Assembly (NCBI GenBank): GCA_947628665.1
Contig: CANRAU010000001.1
Coordinates: forward strand, 218,372 to 282,371
Length of the DNA: 64,000 nucleotides
From: an uncultured Clostridia bacterium
Lineage (GTDB): Bacteria; Bacillota; Clostridia; Oscillospirales; Acutalibacteraceae
Reading direction: 5' to 3'
Both the position numbers and the translations under genes were made by a program. Shown here piece by piece: positions 1 to 8,060 of this stretch. How positions within the stretch are numbered: the stretch's first letter is position 1; every line of letters starts with the position of its first letter. A model generated the notes under the pieces. That model made no database searches. It worked only from the letters and a program-made list of their open reading frames with translations, and was not told where the DNA came from.

Positions 1-366
1 CGACATAATTTGAAATATTGGCATTGCGAGCCGTATTTGGGGCTTGGACCTGCGGCGCATTCTTTCCTGAACGGAAAGCGCTTTTTTTATCCGCGCGATT
101 TCGAGAGCTTTTTGCAGGGGTGCGCGCCCATATCCGACGGCACGGGCGGCGATTTTACGGAATACGCCATGCTGGCGCTGCGCCTTAGCGAAGGTTTGCA
201 GGAAACGGCGGTGCTTTCGCGTTTCGGACATTCGATCCCGCAAACGCTCTATCAAAAATGCGTGCCGCTTGCCGCACACGGGCTGTTGCTTGCCGACGAA
301 CAGGGCATTCGCCTGACGAGAAACGGCTTTTTGGTATCCAACGCCGTGCTGGCGGAGATTTTATAA
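1..366 (+). CDS. hemW: HemW-like radical SAM protein, C-terminal part
   Basis: This is the 3' end of a gene that begins before the window; the frame is open from base 1 and stops at TAA 364-366. The visible residues begin RHNLKYWHCEPYLGLGPAAH, which is the typical segment of HemW, the oxygen-independent coproporphyrinogen oxidase-like radical SAM protein now regarded as a heme chaperone. The radical SAM CxxxCxxC motif lies upstream and cannot be seen. The rest is the small C-terminal winged-helix-like part (residues near LALRLSEGLQETAVLSRFG). The family call is firm; whether it handles heme in this organism is not shown. Confidence 0.88.
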   Translation, partial: RHNLKYWHCEPYLGLGPAAHSFLNGKRFFYPRDFESFLQGCAPISDGTGGDFTEYAMLALRLSEGLQETAVLSRFGHSIPQTLYQKCVPLAAHGLLLADEQGIRLTRNGFLVSNAVLAEIL

Positions 367-370
367 AAAA

Positions 371-397
371 GCACGCATTCTCAAAAAGAGAGTGCGT
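371..397 (+). repeat. Left copy of duplicated hairpin (broken hemW terminator)
   Basis: The segment 373-397 folds as ACGCATTCTC / GAGAGTGCGT around AAAAA and sits directly after the hemW stop, preceded by an A-tract (365-370). It lacks the T-tract expected on its right. The identical 25 bases recur at 718-742, where the T-tract follows. I infer that this is the left half of a once intact bidirectional terminator. Confidence 0.7.
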
Positions 398-717
398 CAG
401 TCTGTCGATAAACTGTTTTGCGATAGCAAAACAACCAAAAGTTTTCGCCCGCCTTTTTCAAAAGGCGGCGGGGTTGAGGGGCGGCGCCCTCATCGCAGCC
501 CGCAGGCTGCGAAATTTTTGTTCCAAAAGAGCGCAGGAGGGGCGAAAAACAGTCCAGTGGACTGTTTTTCGGTGGGGATTCTCGCCTATCGGCTCGGTCG
601 GTGCTTCTGCCTTCGGCAGAGGTGTCCACCGGACACCCGCACCCCTCGCCGGGGGTTCCCCATAGTCTTACGCCCTTGTTCATGTTGCCAAGTGACACAT
701 ACTTTTTCTACACGCTG
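398..717. repeat. Hairpin-array intergenic repeat element
   Basis: This roughly 320-base stretch holds no credible gene; several short overlapping reading frames in it have no ribosome site. It is a string of perfect or near-perfect hairpins: CCGCCTTTT/AAAAGGCGG (449-468), TGAGGG/CCCTCA (475-492), TCGCAGCC/GGCTGCGA (493-512), GAAAAACAGTCCA/TGGACTGTTTTTC (544-570), TCTGCC/GGCAGA (606-620) and GGTGTCC/GGACACC (621-637). It is flanked by two identical 25-base copies of a terminator hairpin. Modular palindromic intergenic repeats of this style are, as far as I know, common in gut Clostridia. No transposase is encoded. Confidence 0.65.
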
Positions 718-748
718 ACGCATTCTCAAAAAGAGAGTGCGTGTTTTT
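718..748 (+). terminator. Right copy of duplicated hairpin, intrinsic terminator
   Basis: ACGCATTCTC (718-727), loop AAAAA and GAGAGTGCGT (733-742) are followed by G and TTTTT (744-748). It is the same hairpin as at 373-397 but with the T-tract, so it can terminate transcription coming from hemW and the repeat. Confidence 0.75.
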
Positions 749-778
749 GGCTGAACGGGCAAGGGTGTAAGAAAAGAA

Positions 779-807
779 TTGCAAAGCGCGATTTTTTGTG
801 CTATAGT
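779..807 (+). promoter_or_regulatory. Sigma-A promoter of metA
   Basis: A -35 box TTGCAA (779-784) and a -10 box TATAGT (802-807) are separated by 17 bases. Transcription would begin near 814, about 75 bases before the metA start. The leader contains two copies of CCCGCACGCG around 818-847; no SAM riboswitch or T-box core is apparent. Confidence 0.7.
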
Positions 808-889
808 ATATTCTCGACCCGCACGCGAGAGGACAACCCGCACGCGGGATGAAAGGACATACACGCACAATAAAAAGGAGGTGGGACGA

Positions 890-1807
890 ATGCCCATCAA
901 AATTGACGACCAACTGCCCGCGCGGCACAGCCTGGAGCTGGAAAACATATTCGTCATGACCAACGACCGCGCCAGCAGACAGGATATTCGCCCTTTGAAA
1001 ATCCTTCTTTTGAATCTGATGCCGACCAAGATCGAGACGGAAACACAAATTCTGCGGCTGCTTTCCAATACGCCCCTACAGGTGGAAGTGGAGCTTTTGC
1101 AGGTGAAATCGCACACCGCCACGCACACCTCGCAGGCGCATATGCTGCAATTCTATAAGACGTTCGACGACGTCAAGGATCAGAAATTCGACGGCATGAT
1201 CGTCACGGGCGCGCCCGTGGAGCTTTTGGACTTTGAGGAAGTCGATTATTGGGCGGAGCTTTGCTGCATTTTCGACTGGGCGCGCACACACGTCTATTCC
1301 ACCTTTAATATCTGCTGGGGCGCGCAGGCGGCGCTCTATTATCATTACGGAATCCCGAAGCATCTGCTACCCGAAAAGATGTTCGGCGTGTTCCGCCACC
1401 GTCCGCTGGATTTATATCATCCGCTGTTGCGCGGCTTTTCGGATGTGTTTTATGTACCGCATTCGCGCCACACCGAAACGCGCAAGGAGGATATTGCGCG
1501 GGTCAAGGATTTGCAGATGCTTTCCTATTCCGACAAAGCGGGTGTGCATTTGGTGTCGGATATGGATTGCCGCAATTTCTTCTGCACGGGGCATTGCGAA
1601 TACGACAGCGACACGCTCGCACGCGAGTATTTCCGCGATCTGCAAAAGGGCTTGGCCATTCAAATGCCCTACAACTATTTTCCCGACGACGACCCCAAAA
1701 AGACCCCGCCGATCACCTGGCGCGGCGCGGGCAGTCTGCTGTTCCAAAACTGGCTCAACTACTTTGTCTATCAGCGGACGCCTTACGAATTGAGCGCGAT
1801 CCGATAA
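890..1807 (+). CDS. metA: Homoserine O-acetyltransferase (MetA family)
   Basis: The product (305 aa) activates homoserine at the start of methionine synthesis in the cytoplasm. The start is ATG 890, 7 bases after AAGGAGGTG (875-883); the frame is open further upstream but without a better site. The MetA catalytic residues fall exactly where they do in the E. coli enzyme: Cys142 in FNICWGAQ, His235 and Glu237 in TGHCE. Residue 111 is Glu (TGAPVE), the residue associated with acetyl-CoA rather than succinyl-CoA use in this family (Gly111 in succinyl enzymes), so acetyl transfer is predicted despite the metA name. It stands alone, closed by a terminator at 1822-1860. Confidence 0.95.
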   Translation: MPIKIDDQLPARHSLELENIFVMTNDRASRQDIRPLKILLLNLMPTKIETETQILRLLSNTPLQVEVELLQVKSHTATHTSQAHMLQFYKTFDDVKDQKFDGMIVTGAPVELLDFEEVDYWAELCCIFDWARTHVYSTFNICWGAQAALYYHYGIPKHLLPEKMFGVFRHRPLDLYHPLLRGFSDVFYVPHSRHTETRKEDIARVKDLQMLSYSDKAGVHLVSDMDCRNFFCTGHCEYDSDTLAREYFRDLQKGLAIQMPYNYFPDDDPKKTPPITWRGAGSLLFQNWLNYFVYQRTPYELSAIR

Positions 1808-1821
1808 AACGAGGCAAAACG

Positions 1822-1860
1822 AACCCCCGAAACGGTCAAAATCCGTTTCGGGGGTTTCCT
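1822..1860. terminator. Bidirectional intrinsic terminator between metA and the ADH gene
   Basis: CCCCCGAAACGG (1824-1835) pairs with CCGTTTCGGGGG (1843-1854). TTT follows on the plus strand and a T-rich run (GTTCGTTTTGCC) on the minus strand, so it serves both convergent genes. Confidence 0.88.
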
Positions 1861-1873
1861 GCTTCATGCCGCG

Positions 1874-2989
1874 TTATTCCGCTTTTAAAAACAGGGCGCG
1901 CAATACGTCGCCCGCCTGTTCTGCGGAATAGCCGCCGGGGGAGTTTTTGAAGTTTTTAAGCTCCCGCCAGCGCGCACAGTAGTCTTTGATCTGCGCTTCC
2001 CGCATGGAAATGCCCGTCAAATCGGCAAGCGATCGTATGATTTTCTGAAATTCGGCAAAATCCGCACCCAACAGCGCGAAGAATTCCGACGCAAGATCCG
2101 GTTTGCATGCGATGCCGCGCTGTACGTAAGCGGGCAGAAACGCGGCGCACGCCCTGCCGTGCGGCAGACCGAAATCCTCCGTCAGCGCATAACCCATGCC
2201 GTGCGGAAAGCCCGCGCCGCAGAGGTTTAATTCCATCCCCGCGTAAAGCGAGGCGTAGTACATTTCGTCACGCAAGCCGGCGTCGGGCAGTTCCTGCCGT
2301 GCGTACAGCGTGCAAAGCGCGCGCCAAAGCGTGGGGAGCGCCTTTTGCCCGAAGAGCTTCGCCATATCGTCAAAGGCATTGGAAAACCAGCCCTCCGCCG
2401 CGTGCGCAAAGGCGTCGAGCGCGGTAGAAACCGTCACGTCGAACGGCACGGCATAGGTGTATTTCGGGTCGGCAAAGGAAACGGCGGCGTAAAAATTCGG
2501 TCCGCTGACGCTTTGCTTGCGGCCACTTGCGCGCGTCAGCACCGAAACACCCGTGACTTCACTGCCCGTTCCGGCAGTCGTGCCGACCAAAACGACAGGA
2601 AGCGGTTTGTGAGCATATTCGCCGTTATAAAGCCCCTCTGCGGTTAAATCGGGATTCGCCGCATATACCGCGACCGCTTTGGCGGAATCCATCGCAGAAC
2701 CGCCGCCGATGCCGACGATGAACTGTGCGTCGCAGGCGATTGCCGCCTGCCCCGCACGGTGACAGTCTGCCGCAGACGGATTTTGCTGTACGCCGTCGAA
2801 TACGGTGTACTGTACGCCGACGCGCCCGAGCGCCGCCGCGACGTCCGCAAGCGCGCCGCTTTTCTGCGCGGAATGGCCGCCCGTCACGACCAGACACCTT
2901 TTGCCGAACGAGCCGAGTACATCCGCGTGGGCGGCGACGGCATTTTGTCCGCCAAATACCCGCGCGGGCATATAAAAACGGAAATTCAT
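1874..2989 (-). CDS. Iron-containing alcohol dehydrogenase
   Basis: This 371-aa protein belongs to the group III (Fe-dependent) alcohol dehydrogenases, which interconvert aldehydes and alcohols with NAD(P)H. The nucleotide-binding signature GGGSAMD is at residues 95-101 and AGTGSE at 139-144. The four metal ligands of the family are present: Asp192 and His196 (LDAFAHA), His263 (GFPHGMG) and His277 (GLPHGR). The start has GAGGTG 8 bases upstream. It is a single-gene unit with its own promoter (3011-3040), divergent from apbE. The substrate cannot be told; a butanol- or propanediol-type role in fermentative redox balance is an inference. Confidence 0.9.
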   Translation of the reverse strand: MNFRFYMPARVFGGQNAVAAHADVLGSFGKRCLVVTGGHSAQKSGALADVAAALGRVGVQYTVFDGVQQNPSAADCHRAGQAAIACDAQFIVGIGGGSAMDSAKAVAVYAANPDLTAEGLYNGEYAHKPLPVVLVGTTAGTGSEVTGVSVLTRASGRKQSVSGPNFYAAVSFADPKYTYAVPFDVTVSTALDAFAHAAEGWFSNAFDDMAKLFGQKALPTLWRALCTLYARQELPDAGLRDEMYYASLYAGMELNLCGAGFPHGMGYALTEDFGLPHGRACAAFLPAYVQRGIACKPDLASEFFALLGADFAEFQKIIRSLADLTGISMREAQIKDYCARWRELKNFKNSPGGYSAEQAGDVLRALFLKAE

Positions 2990-3010
2990 GTCTTTTCACC
3001 TCATATATGT

Positions 3011-3040
3011 ATTGTAGCAGGACAGTACAGGAAAAAGCAA
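3011..3040 (-). promoter_or_regulatory. Sigma-A promoter of the alcohol dehydrogenase gene
   Basis: On the minus strand a -35 TTGCTT (3040-3035) and a -10 TACAAT (3016-3011) are 18 bases apart, about 20 bases before the ADH ribosome site. Confidence 0.6.
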
Positions 3041-3092
3041 GAGCATTTGCCGGAACTTACCGCCGCGAAAAAGGATATTTTTCAAACAAATC

Positions 3093-3121
3093 TTGAAGAA
3101 AAGCTCGATTTATAGTATAGT
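3093..3121 (+). promoter_or_regulatory. Sigma-A promoter of the apbE-rnf operon
   Basis: A -35 TTGAAG (3093-3098) and a -10 TATAGT (3116-3121) are separated by 17 bases, followed about 37 bases later by the apbE start. It is the only clear promoter before the nine-gene operon. Confidence 0.65.
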
Positions 3122-3157
3122 AAGACCTGAACCCGTGGAAAGGCGGCGAAAGGGTAG

Positions 3158-4210
3158 ATGCAAAAACGGATCGGTTTCATTTTCGCACTCGTGACGGCGT
3201 TGACCCTCTTTTTGTGCGGTTGTGTCGGCGCGCGCACGAAAACCCTTTCCAAAACCGCCGTGGCTATGGGTTCGGCGGTCACGGTGAAGCTCGCGGGCGA
3301 AGACGAAACGCAAATACAGGAAGCCGTCGATGCGGTCATTGAAAGCGTGCAGACGCTTGATGGCACGGTCATTTCCAAGAACGCACCGAGCGCGGAGCTA
3401 TATCGACTCAACGCGCGGGAAAATCCGGAGATGAAAACGCCTGTCAGCGACGAACTGTATGACGCTTTGCAAAGGACCAAGGCGATCTACGCGCATTCCG
3501 AGGGGAAAGCCGCGCTGGCAAGCGGTGCGCTGACGACGCTTTGGGGGATCGATACCGAGGCGTTTCGCGTCCCTTCCCAAGAGGAGATCGAAGCGGCCAA
3601 AGCGCTTTGCGGCGACAAAACGGTCGAGCTTTCCGAAAAGGGCTTCGTTTCTTTCCGAAAGGGGCAAATTTTGAACCTCGGCTCGGTGGGCAAGGGTCTT
3701 GCCTGTGACAAGGGCGTGCAGACGCTTAAAAACGCATATTTTGGAAAAGGCGTTACGGGCGCGGTAATCAGTGTGGGCGGCAGTGTGGCGACGCTCGGTT
3801 CACCCGAAACGGGCGAACGGTGGACGGTCGGCATACGCGACCCTTACGGTACGGCCAATGCGTATTTTGCCACGCTTCGCGTGGGCGAGACGTTTCTGTC
3901 CACCTCGGGAACGTACGAAAAGCAGTTTACCGAAAACGGCAAAACCTATCATCATCTGCTGGACTTGACCACGGGATACCCCGCTGAAAGCACGCTTTGT
4001 TCGGTGACGGTGTGCGCCGCCGGAGGATTGGAGAGCGATGCGCTTTCGACGCTTTGCTTTCTCGTCGGCGAGGAACGCGCGCGTGAAGTCTTGGAGCTTT
4101 ACAATGCGGAAGCGGTGTTTGTGTATACGGACAAAACCGTCCATGTGACCGCTGGACTTCGGGACGCCTTGACCGTTACCGATACGGCCTATCGCTTGGA
4201 GGCAGTATGA
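3158..4210 (+). CDS. apbE: FAD:protein FMN transferase (ApbE), lipoprotein
   Basis: ApbE moves FMN from FAD onto Thr residues of target proteins outside the membrane. The 350-aa product starts with a lipoprotein signal: a hydrophobic stretch, then the lipobox LCGC with the lipidated Cys at residue 22. The rest matches the ApbE fold, with SVGKGLACDKGV in the middle and HHLLDLTTGYPA for the conserved DP.TG-like region. It overlaps the next gene by 4 bases (ATGA) and heads the operon that contains rnfD and rnfG, both of which carry the threonine motif that ApbE modifies. Its job here is very likely maturation of the Rnf complex. Confidence 0.93.
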   Translation: MQKRIGFIFALVTALTLFLCGCVGARTKTLSKTAVAMGSAVTVKLAGEDETQIQEAVDAVIESVQTLDGTVISKNAPSAELYRLNARENPEMKTPVSDELYDALQRTKAIYAHSEGKAALASGALTTLWGIDTEAFRVPSQEEIEAAKALCGDKTVELSEKGFVSFRKGQILNLGSVGKGLACDKGVQTLKNAYFGKGVTGAVISVGGSVATLGSPETGERWTVGIRDPYGTANAYFATLRVGETFLSTSGTYEKQFTENGKTYHHLLDLTTGYPAESTLCSVTVCAAGGLESDALSTLCFLVGEERAREVLELYNAEAVFVYTDKTVHVTAGLRDALTVTDTAYRLEAV

Positions 4211-4584
4211 AACGAAAATGCTTCTCTAAGACCGATTTTTTTCTCATTGCGGCAGTGCTTTTGATCGCTTTGGCGTTTTGGCTGCCGTCTCTTTTCGGAA
4301 ACGGCGATGTAACGGCGGAGGTCACGGTCGACGGTGAAACGGTTTTAAAATTGGATTTGCAAACAATCGACGCCCCTCGGGAGTTTCCGCTGGACAACGG
4401 CGTGGTGCTGCTTGCCGAAAAGCAGAGCATCCGCGTTTTGTCCGCAGACTGCCCCGACAAGTTGTGCGTACAGGCGGGGGCGCTTTCCCGCGCCGGTGAA
4501 GTCGCTGTGTGCGTGCCGAATCAAACCGTGGTGGCTCTGCATACGGCGAACGGGCAAAGCGAGCCGGACGCGATCACGTATTAG
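4207..4584 (+). CDS. NusG domain II-containing membrane-anchored protein
   Basis: This 125-aa protein has one N-terminal membrane segment (about residues 10-28) followed by an extracytoplasmic domain of the NusG-II type, with the family's short Cys motif SADCPDKLCVQAG. Such proteins are found in clostridial rnf operons between apbE and the Gx transporter; their exact function is not known. The start overlaps the apbE stop (ATGA) and the next gene begins 3 bases after its stop, so it is translationally coupled on both sides. A role in assembly or electron transfer of Rnf is only inferred from context. Confidence 0.8.
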   Translation: MKRKCFSKTDFFLIAAVLLIALAFWLPSLFGNGDVTAEVTVDGETVLKLDLQTIDAPREFPLDNGVVLLAEKQSIRVLSADCPDKLCVQAGALSRAGEVAVCVPNQTVVALHTANGQSEPDAITY

Positions 4585-4587
4585 CCT

Positions 4588-5121
4588 ATGAAAAAGAAAA
4601 CCTATTTTACAGCTCTGTTCGGGATGCTGGCCGCCGTCGCGGTTACGCTTTCCTTTCTCGAAAGCCTGTTGCCGACAGCTGCATTCCTGCCGCCCGGGGC
4701 GAAGCCGGGGCTTTCCAATTTGGTCAATATGTTTGCTTCATCGCTGTGGGGGCTTTTCCCCGCGCTCGGCATCGCCGCGATAAAAGCCTGCTTCGCGGGC
4801 ATTACGCGCGGCATGACGGCTTTTTGGATGAGCCTTTGCGGCGGCGTTCTCAGTACGTTTGCCATGACGCTGCTGCTTCGGCACACACGGCGCTTCGGTT
4901 TCGTCGGCATCGGCGTTATCGGCGCGATCTGCCACAATTTCGGGCAGCTGTGTGTGGCGGCTGTGACCGTCGGGAACCGTTCGGTACTGGGTTACGCGCC
5001 CGTGCTGCTTTTGTGCGCATTGGCGGCAGGGACGCTGACAGGATTGATTTTTCGCGCGGTGCTGCCCGCTTTACAGCGCGCGGCGGACGCATTCTTGCAT
5101 ACAAAAGACAGAAAGGGGTAA
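4588..5121 (+). CDS. Gx transporter family membrane protein
   Basis: This 177-aa protein is almost entirely hydrophobic with about five membrane segments and the PGAKPGLSNLVN motif typical of the Gx transporter family, which is often labelled heptaprenyl diphosphate synthase component I. The label as a prenyl synthase subunit comes from old annotation; the fold resembles small-molecule transport (ECF S-like) proteins. It sits between the NusG-II gene and rnfC, as in many clostridial rnf operons. A role in supplying a cofactor precursor such as flavin or quinone is a guess. Confidence 0.78.
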   Translation: MKKKTYFTALFGMLAAVAVTLSFLESLLPTAAFLPPGAKPGLSNLVNMFASSLWGLFPALGIAAIKACFAGITRGMTAFWMSLCGGVLSTFAMTLLLRHTRRFGFVGIGVIGAICHNFGQLCVAAVTVGNRSVLGYAPVLLLCALAAGTLTGLIFRAVLPALQRAADAFLHTKDRKG

Positions 5122-5126
5122 AGCCT

Positions 5127-6464
5127 ATGCACTCTGAAATCATCAAGCCGAAGAAAAAAGTGCGGGGCGGTGTTGCGGTTTCGCATGAAAAGCATACGAA
5201 AGATATGCCCGTCAAGCGGATCGCCGCACCCGAAACGGTGGTACTGCCCATGCGCCAGCACATTGGCGCACCCTGTGTTCCGACGGTCAAGGTCGGCGAC
5301 GAGGTCAAAATCGGGCAGGTGATCGGCGACAGCGAGCAGTATGTCAGCGCGCCCGTTCACGCGTCGGTATCGGGCAAGGTGACAGCCGTGAAAGAAGTGA
5401 AGCTCGCTTCGGGGCTGGTTTCGCAGGCGGTCATACTCGAAAACGACGGCTTGCAGACGGAATATGACTTTGAACCGCCGACAATCGATACAAGAGCGGA
5501 TTTTATCAAGGCTGTGCGGGCATCGGGGCTTGTGGGCTTGGGCGGCGCGGGCTTCCCGACGCACGTCAAGCTCAATGTACCCGCAGACAAGCACGTCGAT
5601 ACGCTGATTATCAACGCCGCGGAATGCGAACCGTATATCACCGTGGATTATCGCGAATGTATCGACAATTCGTGGGACGTATTCAACGGCGTGCATTTGC
5701 TGATGGATATGCTCGACGTTGAGCATGTTGTGATCGCCGTGGAGGACAACAAGCCCGACGCCATTAAAATTTTGGAGCGCATCGCCGAGAAAGAAGATAC
5801 CGAGGACAAAATCAAGGTCATGCCGCTGAAATCCAAGTATCCGCAGGGCGCGGAGAAAATGATGGTGCTGTCTGCGACAGGCAGGCGCGTGCCGCCGGGG
5901 GGCTTGCCCGCCGACGTGGGCTGTGTGGTGATGAACGTCGCCTCCGCCGCCTTTATTTCACGCTACTGTAAAACGGGTAAGCCCCTGACCAGCCGTTCCT
6001 TAACGGTTGACGGTTCCGCCGTGGTGCGCCCGCAGAATGTGCGCGTACCCATCGGTACGGAGATCGACTACATTTTGAAGGCCTGCGGCGGATTTAAGGA
6101 AGAGCCTGAAAAAATCGTCTGCGGCGGGCCGATGATGGGTATGGCGATCGTCGATACGCATCATCCCATTCTGAAAAGCAACAACGCGCTGCTGGCCTTT
6201 GGAAAAGACGATATGAGCGTGAAAAAGGAAACGGATTGCATCCGCTGCGGCCGCTGTGCAAAGGCGTGTCCGCTGTCGCTGACGCCGACGCTTATCCACC
6301 GGTTCGCCGTGGCGCGCGACGCGAAAAAGCTGGAACACGCGGGGACGATGGTTTGCATGGAATGCGGCTCTTGCGCGTATTCCTGCCCCGCAGGGAAACC
6401 GTTGGTGCAGTATATGCGCCATGCGAAAGCCGTATTGCGAGAGGAGGCGCAGAAAAATGGGTGA
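5127..6464 (+). CDS. rnfC: Rnf complex subunit RnfC
   Basis: RnfC is the peripheral flavin/NADH-binding subunit of the ion-translocating ferredoxin:NAD+ oxidoreductase. The start is ATG 5127 (MHSEIIKPKKKVRGG), after AAAGGGG; the frame is open for about 200 codons upstream, but that is the shadow of the two preceding genes. The 445-aa protein has the NADH/FMN-binding region with GLVGLGGAGFPTHVKL near residue 135 and two [4Fe-4S] motifs near the C-terminus: Cys371/374/377/381 and Cys410/413/416/420. Its stop overlaps the rnfD start. The order C-D-G-E-A-B is the clostridial one. Confidence 0.96.
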   Translation: MHSEIIKPKKKVRGGVAVSHEKHTKDMPVKRIAAPETVVLPMRQHIGAPCVPTVKVGDEVKIGQVIGDSEQYVSAPVHASVSGKVTAVKEVKLASGLVSQAVILENDGLQTEYDFEPPTIDTRADFIKAVRASGLVGLGGAGFPTHVKLNVPADKHVDTLIINAAECEPYITVDYRECIDNSWDVFNGVHLLMDMLDVEHVVIAVEDNKPDAIKILERIAEKEDTEDKIKVMPLKSKYPQGAEKMMVLSATGRRVPPGGLPADVGCVVMNVASAAFISRYCKTGKPLTSRSLTVDGSAVVRPQNVRVPIGTEIDYILKACGGFKEEPEKIVCGGPMMGMAIVDTHHPILKSNNALLAFGKDDMSVKKETDCIRCGRCAKACPLSLTPTLIHRFAVARDAKKLEHAGTMVCMECGSCAYSCPAGKPLVQYMRHAKAVLREEAQKNG

Positions 6465-7485
6465 ACCCGAAATGCAGAAAATGCTGACTGTCAGCGCGTC
6501 GCCCCACAAACGGACGGTACATACGACGCAGGGCATTATGCTGGATGTGATCCTCGCCTTACTGCCCGCTTTGGTGCTGTCCGTCATCCTGTTTGGACCG
6601 CGCGCCTTGGTGGTGACGCTCGTCAGCGTCGGGGCTTGCGTGCTGTTTGAATTCCTTTCGCGCAAGGCCATGAAACGCGATATGACCATAGGCGATCTAA
6701 GCGCCGTGGTCACGGGTATGCTGCTGGCGTTCAATCTGCCCTCGACCATACCGCTGTGGATGGTCGTGATTGGCGACGCGGCGGCGATCATCGTCGTCAA
6801 ACAGTTCTTTGGCGGTATCGGGCAGAACTTCGTCAATCCCGCGCTTGTGGGACGCATCGTGCTGATGATGTCCTTCCCCGTGCAGATGTCGGATTACGAC
6901 GCGCCGTTTGCGTGGCGCATGGGCGAAGTCGACGCCCTGACCTCCGCCACGCCTTTGGCGAAGTTTGCGGAGATTTACGGGGCGGATTCCGTGAAAGTCG
7001 CGATCAACGCGAGCGATCTGCCGACCCTTTCCAATATGTTTTTCGGCGTGCGCGGCGGATGTCTCGGAGAGACCTGTGCGGCGGCGCTGCTGATCGGTTT
7101 TTTGTATCTGCTGGTACGCCGCGTGATCTCGCCCGCCATTCCGCTGACCTATATCGGCACGGTGGCGCTGATCATGCTGTTTGCGGGCAAGGGCAACCTG
7201 ACCTTCGTGGCGTATCAGGTGCTGTCGGGGGGACTGCTCCTCGGCGCGATTTTCATGGCGACCGACTACACCACTTCGCCGATCAGTTTGAAAGGAAAAA
7301 TCATTTTCGCCGTCGGTTGCGGCGTTGTGACCGCGCTCATCCGCATTTTCGGGTCGCTGCCCGAGGGCGTTTCGTTCTCCATTCTCTTAATGAACATTTT
7401 GGTGCCGCATATTGAGCATTTGACCACGCCGAAGCCTTTCGGAACGGTGAAAGTCAAAAAGACGAAAAAGGAGGCGGCACAATGA
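6457..7485 (+). CDS. rnfD: Rnf complex subunit RnfD
   Basis: RnfD (342 aa) is an integral membrane subunit that carries covalently bound FMN and forms part of the ion channel. The start is ATG 6457, with GAGGAGG about 10 bases upstream. The protein has many membrane segments and the flavinylation motif TSATP, with the predicted FMN-bearing Thr165. It overlaps rnfC by 8 bases and rnfG by 4. The encoded ApbE upstream would attach the FMN. Confidence 0.96.
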   Translation: MGEPEMQKMLTVSASPHKRTVHTTQGIMLDVILALLPALVLSVILFGPRALVVTLVSVGACVLFEFLSRKAMKRDMTIGDLSAVVTGMLLAFNLPSTIPLWMVVIGDAAAIIVVKQFFGGIGQNFVNPALVGRIVLMMSFPVQMSDYDAPFAWRMGEVDALTSATPLAKFAEIYGADSVKVAINASDLPTLSNMFFGVRGGCLGETCAAALLIGFLYLLVRRVISPAIPLTYIGTVALIMLFAGKGNLTFVAYQVLSGGLLLGAIFMATDYTTSPISLKGKIIFAVGCGVVTALIRIFGSLPEGVSFSILLMNILVPHIEHLTTPKPFGTVKVKKTKKEAAQ

Positions 7486-8060
7486 AGCATATAAAAGCGC
7501 GGGATATTCTGATCCCCACCGTATCTTTATTTGTGATCTGTGTGGTCGTGACAGCCTTGCTGGGACTTACGAATGCGGTGACCGCGCCGCAGATCGAGCG
7601 CCTCGCCGCCGAAACCGAAGCGGCCGCCAAGCAGGAGGTTTTGGGCGACGCGGAACGCTTTTCCGAAGCAAGGGAAATCGAAAAGGACGGCACGACCTAT
7701 ACCTATTACGAGGGACAAAGTGCGGATGGCAGCTTCGTGGGCTATGTGTTTTCGACGTCCGCCAAAGGGTACGGCGGCGATATTGACGTCATGGTCGGTG
7801 TCAAAGCCGACGGAACTGTGGCGGGGGTCAACATCCTTTCCATTTCGGAGACCGCTGGCCTTGGCATGAACGCCAAAAACGAATCGTTTTTACAGCAATT
7901 CATCGGAAAATCGGGGGAGATCGGCGTGCAGAAAAACGGCTCGTCCGACACCGAGATCCAAGCCCTGACGGGCGCGACGATCACATCCAGAGCGATGGCG
8001 AGCGCGGTCAATCAGGCGCTGGCACTGTATGCACAGTTGGGAGGTGCGCAAAATGGCTGA
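7482..8060 (+). CDS. rnfG: Rnf complex subunit RnfG
   Basis: RnfG (192 aa) has one N-terminal membrane segment (residues about 9-31) and an outward-facing FMN-binding domain. The flavinylation motif is TGATITS, with FMN expected on Thr166. GLGMNAKNESF, also typical of the family, lies just before it. The start overlaps the rnfD stop and the stop overlaps the rnfE start (ATGGCTGA), so the genes are tightly coupled. Confidence 0.95.
   Translation: MKHIKARDILIPTVSLFVICVVVTALLGLTNAVTAPQIERLAAETEAAAKQEVLGDAERFSEAREIEKDGTTYTYYEGQSADGSFVGYVFSTSAKGYGGDIDVMVGVKADGTVAGVNILSISETAGLGMNAKNESFLQQFIGKSGEIGVQKNGSSDTEIQALTGATITSRAMASAVNQALALYAQLGGAQNG

Noticed and set aside
813..889. A SAM riboswitch in the metA leader.
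   Set aside because: The leader is only about 75 bases and lacks the S-box core; the two CCCGCACGCG copies have no assigned role.
2107..3096. Arg-rich plus-strand frames opposite the alcohol dehydrogenase gene.
   Set aside because: Composition is that of an antisense GC-rich frame and the minus-strand gene has all family motifs.
4509..5126. Open frame upstream of and in frame with rnfC, which would extend RnfC by about 206 residues.
   Set aside because: It overlaps the NusG-II and Gx-transporter genes completely; RnfC starts at ATG 5127 with the usual N-terminus.
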